DNA of 64,000 nucleotides from Deinococcus sp. HSC-46F16 (GCF_024171495.1 NZ_JALJZW010000001.1:744001-808000); one strand, 5' to 3'. Numbered from the stretch's first letter, positions 35,064 through 45,975 are shown. Numbers and translations: made by a program. Notes: generated by a model not told the origin, from the sequence alone.

Positions 35064-35912
35064 ATGCACCGCTTCGCCCTTTCCCTGATCACGACCCTCG
35101 CCGCCGCCCTCGCCGTGACGGGCGCGGCGGCCACCACTGCCGTCCCTCCGCTGCCCCTCCCCAAAAAGCCTGACACTGTGCGGCTGGAGCGGGTCAGCGG
35201 CCCGTCGTTTCTGCGGGTGCCGCCCGCGTGTTACCGCCAGGAATGCGCGATGGTGGTCGTGTCGCACCCGCGCGGGCAGAGTGCCGAGCGGCTGCTGGAC
35301 AGCCCGCAGGTCAGCGTGCTGGTCGAGGCCCTGCTGGACGTGCCGCTGGCCGTGCTGCTCAGCGACGACGGCGGCGAGAGCACCTGGGGCAGCCCCGCCG
35401 CACTCGCGCAGGTTGCCAGCCTGCGGCAGGAGGCGGGGTCGCATTTTGCCTGGAACGGGCGCACCTACGCGCTGGGCCTGAGCATGGGCGGACTGCTCGC
35501 GCTGCGCAGCGCCCTGCCGGGCAGCCCCTACCCGGTGGGCGGCGTGGCCCTGATCGACCCCTGGACCGACCTGAGAAACGCCTGGGGCACCGCCCTGACC
35601 CGCCGCGCGGAGATCGGCCACGCCTACGGCCTGAGCGGTGAACCCGAGCCGCACCTCAACCCGGTCGCCCTGGCCGAGCAGGCCCCCAGGCTGCCCCTTT
35701 TTCTCGTCGCCGGTCCCGACGACGACGTGGTGCCGATGGAGACGAACGCCATGCGCCTGAGAAACCGCGCGGCTCCCGGCCCCAGCCGCTTCGTGCAGCT
35801 CAGCGGCCCGCACCTCGGCGGCAACCGCTTCTCGCCCAAGGTGGCCGACCAGCTCGCGGACTTCTTCGGAGGGTTGGAGGCGCAGGCCACCGAACAGGCG
35901 CTGCGGCGCTGA
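35064..35912 (+). CDS. Secreted alpha/beta hydrolase
   Basis: 282 residues: a signal peptide ('HRFALSLITTLAAALAVTGA'), then an alpha/beta hydrolase with the nucleophile elbow 'GLSMGG' (Ser near residue 139), an Asp in 'FLVAGPDDDVVPMET' and a probable catalytic His in 'QLSGPHLGG'. Two Cys in 'ACYRQEC' could form a disulfide outside the cytoplasm. The substrate is unknown. TAGAGT lies ten bases before the ATG. Confidence 0.82.
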   Translation: MHRFALSLITTLAAALAVTGAAATTAVPPLPLPKKPDTVRLERVSGPSFLRVPPACYRQECAMVVVSHPRGQSAERLLDSPQVSVLVEALLDVPLAVLLSDDGGESTWGSPAALAQVASLRQEAGSHFAWNGRTYALGLSMGGLLALRSALPGSPYPVGGVALIDPWTDLRNAWGTALTRRAEIGHAYGLSGEPEPHLNPVALAEQAPRLPLFLVAGPDDDVVPMETNAMRLRNRAAPGPSRFVQLSGPHLGGNRFSPKVADQLADFFGGLEAQATEQALRR

Positions 35913-35922
35913 GACTGGAGGC

Positions 35923-35968
35923 AAGGGGAGAGGGCCTGGGAGATATTGCCCCAGGCCCTCTCCCCCTT
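35923..35968. terminator. Bidirectional hairpin between convergent hydrolase and argS genes
   Basis: AAGGGGAGAGGGCCTGGG, an eight-base loop, then its near-perfect complement CCCAGGCCCTCTCCCCCTT (one extra C). It has no T-tract, but the 18-bp stem and placement between convergent genes support a terminator role. Confidence 0.75.
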
Positions 35969-35976
35969 CCGGGCGG

Positions 35977-37806
<1,830 letters not shown>

Positions 37807-37836
37807 AAGAGGAAAGTTTAACAGTGGCGGGGACGC

Positions 37837-38904
37837 TCACTTCACCGTGAAGACTGTTTCGCCCACGAACTGACCCAGCCCCAACTTCACGCGGTACTGA
37901 CCGGGCGGCACGCGGCGGCCGAGGCTGTCCTGGCCGTCCCAGCGGGCCTCGCTGGTGGTGGACTCGCCGGGCCGCAGGGTGATGGACCCTGCGGCGACGG
38001 CCGGGCAGGGACCGTTGCCGAGTTGCCACATCCGCAGGCCGCCGGGCACACGCTCGATGGCGAGCGGTTCGCAATAGCTCTGGGCCACCTCTAGCGGCTG
38101 GCCCGTCCGGTTCGTCACCTTCAACGTGAAGCGGTAGCCCTGCGCGGCGGGCGTGACCGTCACGGAAGCGGTCTGGGCCGGGGTCGGCTTCGCCGGGAAG
38201 CGCACAGGCGGTGCGACCTCGATCTCTACCCGGCTGGGGTCTAGCCCACGCTTTTTCAGTTCTGCCAGGAACGCCTGCCGCGAGAGTTCGTCCGCGAGGC
38301 CGAAGGAGAGGCGCGTGTCCGGCCGGGAGGACCGGCTGCTGCGGGTGTACCAGCGGGCGCGGCTGGCGTCCAAGGCGTCGTGATATGCCTGCGGATTCGG
38401 CGTGGGGATGGGCCGGTTCCCCCGCACCACCAGCGCCGTCACCGTCCCGCTTCGCAACCATCCCGACCCCGCCGCCGCGCTGACGTTCCAGCCGCTGCGG
38501 TAGTGGACCTGTGCCCCGACCGTCTGCGGCCCCAGCACCCGCGTGTAGGTGTAGCTCGTGCGCGGCGCCAGGGTCAGCCGCTCGCCCACGCGGCGGCAGA
38601 GGGGCGCCCCGGCTTGCGGGCGCAGCTCACCCACCGTTTCGTCGCGCAGGACCGATTCGCCGTCCTGAACCTCCGTGAACCGTTTCAGCACCGGGCCGCC
38701 CACCGCCCGGCAGGTCACGGTTATGGGCCGGGCGCTGGGATTGCGCAGCGTCAGGGTGAGGGTCAAGGGTGGAGGCGGGTCGTTCTGGTAGGCGTGGTAC
38801 GTCTCCGGTTCCAGCCGGAACTGGAGGACCGGCGCGGACTGGGCCTGAGCGGAGGACGCCAGCCCCAGGGCGAGGGCGGCGGGCAACCAGAGGCGACGGA
38901 GCAT
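37837..38904 (-). CDS. Exported protein with BsuPI-like beta domain
   Basis: 355 residues from ATG 38904, fixed by TACACT five bases upstream. It has a signal peptide ('LRRLWLPAALALGLASSAQA'). The C-terminal ~105 residues ('YRFTLKVTNRTGQPLEVAQS', 'PGESTTSEARWDGQDSLGRR', 'PPGQYRVKLGLGQFVGETVF') resemble the BsuPI intracellular proteinase inhibitor domain. The first ~100 residues ('LTLTLTLRNPSARPITVTCR') look like a second, diverged copy. Such Ig-like domains mediate protein contacts; protease inhibition is not shown for envelope members. Confidence 0.72.
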   Translation of the reverse strand: MLRRLWLPAALALGLASSAQAQSAPVLQFRLEPETYHAYQNDPPPPLTLTLTLRNPSARPITVTCRAVGGPVLKRFTEVQDGESVLRDETVGELRPQAGAPLCRRVGERLTLAPRTSYTYTRVLGPQTVGAQVHYRSGWNVSAAAGSGWLRSGTVTALVVRGNRPIPTPNPQAYHDALDASRARWYTRSSRSSRPDTRLSFGLADELSRQAFLAELKKRGLDPSRVEIEVAPPVRFPAKPTPAQTASVTVTPAAQGYRFTLKVTNRTGQPLEVAQSYCEPLAIERVPGGLRMWQLGNGPCPAVAAGSITLRPGESTTSEARWDGQDSLGRRVPPGQYRVKLGLGQFVGETVFTVK

Positions 38905-38909
38905 GCCCC

Positions 38910-38915
38910 AGTGTA
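38910..38915 (-). promoter_or_regulatory. -10 box (TACACT), leaderless type
   Basis: TACACT on the minus strand five bases before the ATG of the BsuPI-like gene. Confidence 0.6.
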
Positions 38916-38981
38916 GGGGGCCAGGGTGACCCCCACCTGAATCCCCTTTCCACCCCTGCCCCCAAGCGTCAGACTGCGCCC

Positions 38982-39506
38982 ATGTCTGACCCCACCCCCC
39001 CCGTGCCCGACGCCGAGACCCTCGCTTTCCTGCAAGACGTGCTGGAACTGGTGCGCTTCGGGGACGCCGAGCGGCTGCGGCCTCTGCTGGAGCGCGGCCT
39101 GCCCCCAAATCTGCTGAACCAGCGCGGCGACAGCCTGCTGATGCTGGCGAGCTACCACGGCCACCATGAGGCGGCCCGGCTGCTGCTCTCGCACGGCGCC
39201 GACCCCGAACTGTTCAATGACCGGGGGCAGACGCCGCTGGGGGCCGCCGCCTTCCGGGGCGACCGGGCGATGCTGGAGCTGCTGCTCGCGCACGGGGCGC
39301 GGGTGGACGGGGCCGGGCCGGACGGCCGCACCCCGCTGATGCTTGCGGCGATGTTCGGGCGCGGGGAGATGATCGAGCAGCTTCTCGCCCACGGCGCCGA
39401 CCCGCACCGCCGCGATGCGGGCGGCTTCACGGCGGTGGAGGCCGCCCGGCAGATGGGCGCCGAGGAAACCGCGCAGTGGCTGGAGGCGCGGCTGGGTCAG
39501 GGCTGA
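38982..39506 (+). CDS. Ankyrin-repeat protein
   Basis: 174 residues made almost entirely of ankyrin repeats of 33 residues, four to five copies: 'RGDSLLMLASYHGHHEAARL', 'RGQTPLGAAAFRGDRAMLEL', 'DGRTPLMLAAMFGRGEMIEQ' and 'GGFTAVEAARQMGAEETAQW'. It has no signal peptide, so it is a cytosolic interaction protein; the partner is unknown. Its stop overlaps the 3' end of the convergent amidase gene by ten bases. Confidence 0.9.
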   Translation: MSDPTPPVPDAETLAFLQDVLELVRFGDAERLRPLLERGLPPNLLNQRGDSLLMLASYHGHHEAARLLLSHGADPELFNDRGQTPLGAAAFRGDRAMLELLLAHGARVDGAGPDGRTPLMLAAMFGRGEMIEQLLAHGADPHRRDAGGFTAVEAARQMGAEETAQWLEARLGQG

Positions 39507-41374
39507 CCGGGACGGACCTGCCCCGCGTAGAAGTCCGCGATTCCCGAGGCGATGGCCCCCGCGAGCCGCTCCCGCCCCGCCGGGGACATCAGCAGCCGCA
39601 GGTTGCCGGGGTCGGTGAGGTAGCCCGTCTCCACCAGGAGGCTGGGCTGGGCGCTCGGCCGCGTCAGGGCGAGGTTGGCGCCCGGCTTGAGGCCCGCGCC
39701 CGTGCCGAGGTCCGGCAGCGTGCGCCGCAGCGCCGCCAGAATCGCGGCGGCGGGGGCCTGCGCCTGCGGGTGGGTGAAAAACACCTCCGGCCCACGAATC
39801 CCGCGCGGGTCGCGCCCATCCGGGAGGGCGTTGGCGTGGATGGAGACGAGGAGGTCGGCCTCCTGCAGTTCAGCAAAGAGGCCGCGCTCGTACAGTCCCA
39901 GCGTCACGTCCCCGTCCCGCGTGAGGCGCACGTCGGCCCCCTGCGCCCGCAGCAGCTCGGCGGCGCGGAGGGTGATCGGCAGCACGAGGTCTTTTTCCGG
40001 CACCCGCAGCGCCCCCGCACCCCCGTTCTGGGTGCCGCCGTGCCCCGCGTCCAGCACGATCACCCGCCCGGCGAGGGGCCGCGCCGGGTCGAGCCGGGGC
40101 GGGCGGCGCACGCTCAGCACGAGGTCGCCCTCCTCGTACCCCGCCGCGAAGCCCCACAGTTGCGCGGCGTTCAGGCTCAGGGCCAGGCGGGTGACGCCGG
40201 GGGCGGGTGCGCTGACCTCTACCCCGCCCAGGAAGGGGTCGGCGACGGGCTGCGGGGGCGCGGGCGGCGTCGCCAGCCCGTATACGGTGAGCACGAGGCG
40301 CCCCGGTTCCGGCTGCGCCAGGGTGAAGGGCACCCGCGCCCCGCCGAGCGGCAGGCGGAGGCGGAGGTCGCCTGTGGGCGCGGGCACCGGGGGCAGCACC
40401 GGAAGGGCGGCGGCGAGGGGCAGGGCGGGAACGAGGGCGGTGGGCACAGGCACTGCACCCTCTACCCGCAACGCCCCGGCGAGGGCGGGCGCGGGGGCAC
40501 CGGGCCGCAGCTCCACCTGCGCCGCCGTCACCAACGCGCTCTGCCCCGGCACGAGGCGCACCCGCAGGTCGGGACCGACGCGGCCCACCGCCCGGAAGGT
40601 CATCCCCTCGCGGGGATACAGCAGCGGCTCGCCCGAGGGGGTCGTGAGCAGCGTGTCGGCCGGGTTCAGCGCACGGCCGGGCACGGTACCGGGGCGCTGC
40701 ACGGCGAGTTGCGGGGCGGCGCCGGGGACATTGGAGACGCGCCCAGCGGCCGTCCGCGTCACAGTTCGCCCGTCCCGCCCCGTCAGCATGACGGTGACGG
40801 GGGCGGCGGCCAGGGCCTGCGTGGGCGGCAGCACAAACCCGCCCCGGTACTCGCCCGGCGCGACCTCCCGCAGCGCCGTCGCCGGACCCTCCCCCACCCG
40901 CACGCTGGCCCGGCCCCCCGGCGAGCCCCGAAAGGCCACCGGGACGGTGCGCTCGGCCTCGCTGTCCCCGGCGGCGTCCCAGAAGGTGTGGTCCTGCGCG
41001 GGCTGGATGCTCGCCGTGTCGAGGACGGTCGGCGTGGCGGGCAGCCCCGGCCGTGCCGTCCGGGTGACCCGCAGCGTGCGGGTGCCCGTCTGCCCGCGCA
41101 GGGTGCTTACCAACCGCAGGTCCTGCGTGCCCACCCGCAGCGGCCACCACAGGATGAACAGGCCGTCCGGCCCCACCTCCGCCGCCCGGCCGTCAATCCG
41201 CAGGGTCGCGCCCGGCGGCACGCTCCCCTCCAGCAGCACGTGGTCGGAGGCGACCCGGTGACCCGGCGGCGGGTAGGCCACGAAGATGTCCGGCGCGGCG
41301 AAGGCGGCCGAAGTCGGCATGAATGCACCCAGCAGGGCGGCAGCCAGGGTCAGGCGGGACGGCGGGCGGCGCAT
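39497..41374 (-). CDS. N-acetylmuramoyl-L-alanine amidase (Amidase_3), intact
   Basis: Cleaves the amide between MurNAc and the stem peptide of peptidoglycan. 625 residues from ATG 41374 (TAGACC five bases upstream): a signal peptide, several Ig/AMIN-like beta regions over about 30-470, then Amidase_3. Zinc ligands are complete: His in 'VIVLDAGHGG', Glu in 'RVPEKDLVL', His in 'LLVSIHANAL', plus the catalytic Glu in 'LLVETGYLTDPGN'. This contrasts with the degenerate Amidase_3 protein near smpB. The long N-terminal part probably targets it to the envelope. Confidence 0.92.
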   Translation of the reverse strand: MRRPPSRLTLAAALLGAFMPTSAAFAAPDIFVAYPPPGHRVASDHVLLEGSVPPGATLRIDGRAAEVGPDGLFILWWPLRVGTQDLRLVSTLRGQTGTRTLRVTRTARPGLPATPTVLDTASIQPAQDHTFWDAAGDSEAERTVPVAFRGSPGGRASVRVGEGPATALREVAPGEYRGGFVLPPTQALAAAPVTVMLTGRDGRTVTRTAAGRVSNVPGAAPQLAVQRPGTVPGRALNPADTLLTTPSGEPLLYPREGMTFRAVGRVGPDLRVRLVPGQSALVTAAQVELRPGAPAPALAGALRVEGAVPVPTALVPALPLAAALPVLPPVPAPTGDLRLRLPLGGARVPFTLAQPEPGRLVLTVYGLATPPAPPQPVADPFLGGVEVSAPAPGVTRLALSLNAAQLWGFAAGYEEGDLVLSVRRPPRLDPARPLAGRVIVLDAGHGGTQNGGAGALRVPEKDLVLPITLRAAELLRAQGADVRLTRDGDVTLGLYERGLFAELQEADLLVSIHANALPDGRDPRGIRGPEVFFTHPQAQAPAAAILAALRRTLPDLGTGAGLKPGANLALTRPSAQPSLLVETGYLTDPGNLRLLMSPAGRERLAGAIASGIADFYAGQVRPGQP

Positions 41375-41441
41375 GGGCCGGTCTAGCACGGCGGCCGCAC
41401 CTGCCGCATGAAGGCAGGCCGGGAGCAGGGTACGCTGTCCC

Positions 41442-41576
41442 ATGCCCAACATCGGTCCGCTGGAACTGCTCGTCCTGCTTCTGCTGCTCGGCACCCTGCT
41501 GGGCGGCCTGTGGCTGGTCGTGCGGGTCGTCCGGCACGCCTGGGACAGCGCAAAGCCGCGGCCCCCGAAGAGGTGA
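41442..41576 (+). CDS. Small single-pass membrane protein, 44 aa, TatA-like N-terminus
   Basis: MPNIGPLELLVLLLLLGTLL begins a hydrophobic helix of about 22 residues, followed by a basic tail (VVRVVRHAWDSAKPRPPKR). The IGPxEL start resembles TatA/TatB, but the FGP hinge and amphipathic helix of TatA are absent, so I do not call it TatA. TACGCT (41431-41436) five bases before the ATG supports expression. It is divergent from the amidase gene. Confidence 0.65.
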   Translation: MPNIGPLELLVLLLLLGTLLGGLWLVVRVVRHAWDSAKPRPPKR

Positions 41577-41599
41577 CGCGGCCTGCCGGGGGTGAGTGC

Positions 41600-42859
41600 T
41601 CAGTTCGCCGCGCCGCCCGCCCCGCCCTCCCGCAACTCCTCGGGCAGTTCCTCGGCGTAGAGGTCTCGCCAGGTCTGGCCGTCGAAGGTCACCTCCGACT
41701 CGATGAAGTACTGCGCGGGGTCGTCGGGGTCCGTGAGGCTGTCGGTGGGAAGGTCGAGCCGGACGCCCTGCACGGCGGGCAGGCTCCCGCGCTCGGCGAG
41801 GCCCGGCGCCTCGTCCGCGAAGGTTTCCGCAAGGAGGGTGCGGGTCCACTCGGCCCATGCCGCCGAATCGCCCGCCCCGGTTGCTGAACGCAGGTCACCA
41901 CGGACCCGCTCGGCCTGCTCCTCCGGCACGTCGCCCTCTGCCCACTCCACCCGCCCGTCGACCCACACGGTCACGGGCACGGTTTGCACGTCGAGCATCT
42001 GGGTCAGCAGGTCCCCGAAGTTGGAGGACTCAGTCGCCTCCCCCTCCGCGCCGCCGTAGGGGAGCCAGTCCTCCCCGTCCAGCGTGTAGGCCAGCGGCGA
42101 GAGGTACACGGCCAGCGTCTCCTCGCCCTCGCCAATGACCGCGTGGGGCTGGTTGGCGGACGAGGGAAGGAGCGGCAGCCCGCGCAGCTCCAGCCGGGTG
42201 CGGATGGCCTGGGGCACGGCGTCCCCGTTTGCCCCACCGTCCAGCAGCTCCAGATGCCGTTCCCGCCACTCCTCGCCCTCGCCGTCCCACTCGCGCACGA
42301 GGTCCTCCAGCGGTTCCAGCAGCGCCTCCGGCGGCTCGGCGTCGAGGTCGATGCGGCCTTCCCGCCAGTGCTCGGCGGTCAGGGTGCCCAGCAGGGGACC
42401 GCGCTCGCGGGCCAGGGGGTGGCTCAGCAACTGCTCCACACCGTCGTCGGGCAGCGAGAGCGGCTCCCAGGTTTCGCCGTCGTGCGAGGTCTCGGAGGTC
42501 CGCACCCGCAGCGAGGCCCCCTCGCCCAGCAGCAGCACGTCCTCGGGAGTGGAGCGGGCGCCCAGCACGAGGTCGCCCGTGAGCCGCCGCTGCGGGGGCA
42601 CCGGGATCGCCGCGAAGTCCTCGGGGGTGGCGACCGGCCCCTCGCCCCGGCCCATCATCAGATAGAGCTGGCGGTAGCCCTGCTCCCACGTCGCCCCACC
42701 CGGCAGCGCCGAGCGCAGGCCTTCCAGCAGCCGCTCGCGCACGGCGGGGTCGTCGGGGCCGCCCATCAGGGTCACCTCGCCCCCGGCCGTCACCCGCACC
42801 TCGACCGGGAAGGTGGTGGGCATCAGGCCCAGTTCTTTGCGTCGTTTCGCTTCACCCAT
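41600..42859 (-). CDS. Acidic conserved hypothetical protein with internal repeats
   Basis: 419 residues from ATG 42859; the start MGEAKRRKELG is followed by a very acidic protein. Two kinds of internal repeat are visible. One is 'DG(E/Q)(T/D)W' segments, in 'SHDGETWEPLSLPDD', 'TLDGEDWLPYGGAEG' and 'TFDGQTWRDLYAEEL'. The other is a diverged module 'FPVEVRVTAGGEVTLMGG...LRSAL' and 'VPVTVWVDGRVEWAEGD...LRSA'. I do not recognise the family. No signal peptide is apparent. TATGCT lies 12 bases before the ATG. Confidence 0.75.
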   Translation of the reverse strand: MGEAKRRKELGLMPTTFPVEVRVTAGGEVTLMGGPDDPAVRERLLEGLRSALPGGATWEQGYRQLYLMMGRGEGPVATPEDFAAIPVPPQRRLTGDLVLGARSTPEDVLLLGEGASLRVRTSETSHDGETWEPLSLPDDGVEQLLSHPLARERGPLLGTLTAEHWREGRIDLDAEPPEALLEPLEDLVREWDGEGEEWRERHLELLDGGANGDAVPQAIRTRLELRGLPLLPSSANQPHAVIGEGEETLAVYLSPLAYTLDGEDWLPYGGAEGEATESSNFGDLLTQMLDVQTVPVTVWVDGRVEWAEGDVPEEQAERVRGDLRSATGAGDSAAWAEWTRTLLAETFADEAPGLAERGSLPAVQGVRLDLPTDSLTDPDDPAQYFIESEVTFDGQTWRDLYAEELPEELREGGAGGAAN

Positions 42860-42957
42860 AGCAACCAGGGAAGCATATGGCGGGCGCGTGGGGGCCGGGA
42901 CCTTCATGAAGCCGGGGGGCGTCAGCAAATCATCAGGCAGAGACGCAGCGCGAACCT

Positions 42958-42963
42958 TAGAAT
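42958..42963 (+). promoter_or_regulatory. -10 box (TAGAAT) of the large lipoprotein gene
   Basis: TAGAAT, 11 bases before the ATG. The gap 42860-42957 carries divergent promoters for this and the acidic protein gene. Confidence 0.5.
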
Positions 42964-42974
42964 CCTGAGCGTTC

Positions 42975-45935
42975 ATGAAGACACTGCCCCTCTCCTCTGC
43001 TCTCCTCGGACTGACCGTCCTTTTGACCGCCTGCCCCGGCCCTGTCCAGGAGCGGCCCGAGCCGTCCCCCACCACCTATACCCTGACCCTCAAGGTCGAG
43101 GGCGTGCCGCAAGCGCCCGTCACCATCCTCAACGACGCGACCAAAGCCGAAGCCTTCGGGGGTTCGGTGGCGGGCAGCAAGACCCTGACCCTGAAGGCGC
43201 GCGACGTCTTCCGGGTGGAGGGCGGGGCCGTGGACGGCTTTACCGCCCCCACCGCGCAGGTCGTCACCCTGGACGGCAACAAGACGGTCACGCTGACCTA
43301 CACGGCCAAAACGCCGCCCACGCCCGTTCCCACCACGCACGACCTCACGGTCAAGGTCGAGGGGGTGCCGCAAGCCCCCGTCACCATCGTCAACGACGCC
43401 ACCAAGGCGGAGGCGTTCAGCGGCACGTTGGCCGGGAGCAAGACCTTCACGCTCAAGGCCGGGGACGTGTTCCGGGTGCAGGGCGCGGAGGTCGAGGGCT
43501 TCACCGCTCCCGCCGCCCAGCTCGTCACGCTGGACGGGGCCAAGACCGTGACCCTGACCTACACGGCCAAGGCGCCGCCCGTACCCACCACCTATGACCT
43601 GACCCTCAAGGTCGAGGGGGTCGCGCAGGCCCCCGTCACCGTCCTCAACGACGCGACCAAGGCCGAGGTGTTCAGCGGCACGGTGTCAGGCACCAAGACC
43701 CTGACTCTGAAAGCCGGGGACGTCTTCCGGATCGAGGGCGGCGCGGTGAACGACTTCACGGCCCCACCCGCGCAGACAGTCACACTGGACGCGGCGAAGA
43801 CGGTAAGCCTGACCTACCGGGCAGCCCCTGGAGTCGCACTCGACCCCTCGCGGCTTCAGGGCACGCTGAGCGGGTGGACCTTCGGGACGGGCAGGGTGGC
43901 GGCCTCCTTCTCGTGGAGTAACACCGTGCGCGACCTGACCCCGGCCACGGTGACGGCGGCGGGGGCGGTCAGCGGGGTGCTTCCCGCGCCGCCCCAGGTC
44001 TGGCCCTTCCTGAAGGAGTGCACCTTCAGCGGCCAGCGCAGCGCCCCCGATTTCGGAACCGAGGTTCCCGAGCTGGGCGTGTTCAGCGCGGGCGGCGACC
44101 TCCTGGGGACGGTGACCGAGCAGACGGTGGACGGCGGGCACCTGGTCCAGCGGATGTACTCGGACACGGCGGGAACGTTCAGGGGCACGGCCACCTGCGG
44201 CGCGTACGTCTATGACCTCGACCTCACCCTGAAGCAGGGCTGGAACGCGGTGCAAGTCGAAGATTTGGCACCCCAGGGGGAGCGCCAACACCTGCGCGTC
44301 CGCACCCTCGCTCCCGGCACCCGCGTGACCCTGGCCTTCAACCGCGCCGCAGAACGGCTGGAGGTCGACTTCCGGGACCAGTCCGAACTGATCCTGCGGG
44401 CCGGGGAGTCGGTCAGCCGCGAGGCGAGCCTGGTGCAGGTCGGCGGGATCAGCGGCGCCGTCACCCTGGAAACCAGCGTGCCCGGCGTGACGGTGACCCC
44501 CTCCACCGTGACCCTGCCCTCCCTGGCGGCGCAGCGTGTGGGGGCACAGGGCCTGGGCGGCCAGGCACCGCTCGCCCGCCTGACCCCGGAGGCCGTGCAG
44601 ACGCGCCTGACCTTCACGGCGGCGGCGAACGCCCGCGCGTACAGCGGTCCCCTGGACCTGATCGTGAAGCAGGGTGGGCGGGAAGTGGGGCGCCGAACGC
44701 TCCCTCTGCGGCTCACCGCGCCCAGCGTGAGCTTGACCGTCGGGACCGAGCACGTGGGTGGCCTGTTTCTCTACCCCGGCACCACCGCCGGGCTGAAGGT
44801 CAACGTGACCAGCGTGGAGGGCTTCAGCGGCAGCGCGACCGTGACGGTCAGCGACCTGCCCGCAGGCGTGAGCGCCCAGCCCGTGACCGCGCAGGTCACG
44901 CCGGGGACGACCACCACGGTGACGATTCCGCTGACGGTGGCCCCGGACGCCGCGCCCGGCACCACGACCGTGCGGGTGTCGACGCCGCAACCGAGTGTCT
45001 CCCAGGGACCGAATACGGTGCAGCTCACGGTGCGCCCGGCCCGCACGGCGGTGGGCGCGGCTCAGAGCGCACTTGCTTCCTCCGGCGAGGGCGTCTGGGT
45101 GCTTGGCGCGGGCCGCTTCGACTCCGCGACCTCGGTGTACCGCACCGAACTGACCCGGTACGTGGGGCTTCAGGCCGGAGCTAGGGCGACGGTGCCCTTC
45201 GGGGTCGGGAGCCTGATCGCGCTGCCGGGCGGGGACGTGCTCGCTACGGGGACCGACGAGCGGGTCGCCCGCATCACGGCGGCGGGCGAGGTCACGCTCC
45301 TGCCCCGGCCGACCGGCCTGTACGGGGGCGTGGCCGACGGCCAGGGCCGCGTGTGGTTCGTGCAGCGCGTCTCCGAGCCGACCGGCGGCACCCGCACCGC
45401 GCTCGTCCGCTGGACGCCCGGCACGGCGGCGAACGACGTCGTGGTGGTGGACGACAAGGCCAGCTACGGCCAGCAGGGGCGCCTCGTGGCGAGCGGCGAC
45501 GGCAAGGTGCTGGTCTACCTGCCCGCCTACTCCAGCGCCGCCCTGCGCGTCGACACCCAGACGGGCACCGTGGGGCCGCTGGGCGCCGAGGTTTCCGATC
45601 AGGGCGGCAGCGTGGCGATCAGCGACGCGGGGACTGTGTGGCTGACCCGGAACGGTGCCGTCGGGCGCCTGAACGCCGACGGCAGCCTGACCACCTTCAA
45701 TGACCTGCGGGTCGAGCGGCTGTTCGGCTTCGACCGACAGAACCCCGACGTGCTGTGGGGCGCGGACTACACCAGCGTCTTTCGCATCGACGCCCGCAGC
45801 GGCAAGGCCGCCCGCATCCAGCTCGGGGAGGTTCCGGCGGGCGTGACCGTGAACGGTGGGGGCCTCGCCGTCCTGACCGCCGAGTACGACAACGCCAGCA
45901 GCACCCGGCAGGGCTACCTCTCCATCCTGCGCTGA
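42975..45935 (+). CDS. Large lipoprotein with three tandem repeats and a beta-propeller-like C-terminus
   Basis: 986 residues. The signal peptide ends in lipobox LTAC (Cys20), so it is lipid-anchored. Residues 35-285 are three tandem 85-87-residue modules ('TLTLKVEGVPQAPVTILNDA', 'DLTVKVEGVPQAPVTIVNDA', 'DLTLKVEGVAQAPVTVLNDA'). The middle (about 290-690) has Ig-like beta domains, with 'VEGFSGSATVTVSDLPAGVS' typical of surface Ig folds. The last ~290 residues ('GSLIALPGGDVLATGTDERV', 'GGVADGQGRVWFVQRV', 'VAISDAGTVWLTRNGAVGRL') resemble blades of an NHL/virginiamycin-B-lyase-type propeller. It is probably a surface-exposed binding protein; the ligand is unknown. Confidence 0.85.
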   Translation: MKTLPLSSALLGLTVLLTACPGPVQERPEPSPTTYTLTLKVEGVPQAPVTILNDATKAEAFGGSVAGSKTLTLKARDVFRVEGGAVDGFTAPTAQVVTLDGNKTVTLTYTAKTPPTPVPTTHDLTVKVEGVPQAPVTIVNDATKAEAFSGTLAGSKTFTLKAGDVFRVQGAEVEGFTAPAAQLVTLDGAKTVTLTYTAKAPPVPTTYDLTLKVEGVAQAPVTVLNDATKAEVFSGTVSGTKTLTLKAGDVFRIEGGAVNDFTAPPAQTVTLDAAKTVSLTYRAAPGVALDPSRLQGTLSGWTFGTGRVAASFSWSNTVRDLTPATVTAAGAVSGVLPAPPQVWPFLKECTFSGQRSAPDFGTEVPELGVFSAGGDLLGTVTEQTVDGGHLVQRMYSDTAGTFRGTATCGAYVYDLDLTLKQGWNAVQVEDLAPQGERQHLRVRTLAPGTRVTLAFNRAAERLEVDFRDQSELILRAGESVSREASLVQVGGISGAVTLETSVPGVTVTPSTVTLPSLAAQRVGAQGLGGQAPLARLTPEAVQTRLTFTAAANARAYSGPLDLIVKQGGREVGRRTLPLRLTAPSVSLTVGTEHVGGLFLYPGTTAGLKVNVTSVEGFSGSATVTVSDLPAGVSAQPVTAQVTPGTTTTVTIPLTVAPDAAPGTTTVRVSTPQPSVSQGPNTVQLTVRPARTAVGAAQSALASSGEGVWVLGAGRFDSATSVYRTELTRYVGLQAGARATVPFGVGSLIALPGGDVLATGTDERVARITAAGEVTLLPRPTGLYGGVADGQGRVWFVQRVSEPTGGTRTALVRWTPGTAANDVVVVDDKASYGQQGRLVASGDGKVLVYLPAYSSAALRVDTQTGTVGPLGAEVSDQGGSVAISDAGTVWLTRNGAVGRLNADGSLTTFNDLRVERLFGFDRQNPDVLWGADYTSVFRIDARSGKAARIQLGEVPAGVTVNGGGLAVLTAEYDNASSTRQGYLSILR
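43077..43830 (+). repeat. Three tandem coding repeats (261, 255, ~240 bp)
   Basis: Units start at about 43077, 43338 and 43593. DNA similarity is high around the 'AAGGTCGAGGG' and 'AACGACGC(G/C)ACCAA(A/G)GC' stretches, so the array is a fairly recent duplication and a likely site of copy-number change. Confidence 0.85.
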
Positions 45936-45951
45936 CCCTCCCCTTCTCCAG

Positions 45952-45975
45952 CCCCCTCCACCCCGGAGGGGGTTT
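45952..45975. terminator. Hairpin between convergent lipoprotein and MBL genes
   Basis: CCCCCTCC, short loop, GGAGGGGG, then TTT. It ends the lipoprotein transcript and touches the stop codon of the convergent gene. Confidence 0.75.

Noticed and set aside
41442..41576. Annotation of the 44-residue protein as TatA
   Set aside because: Only the first nine residues resemble TatA; the FGP hinge and amphipathic helix are absent.
43077..43830. Regular spaced repeats that could suggest a CRISPR array
   Set aside because: The units are 85-87 codons long, in frame and encode similar protein modules; there are no short repeats with unique spacers and no cas genes.
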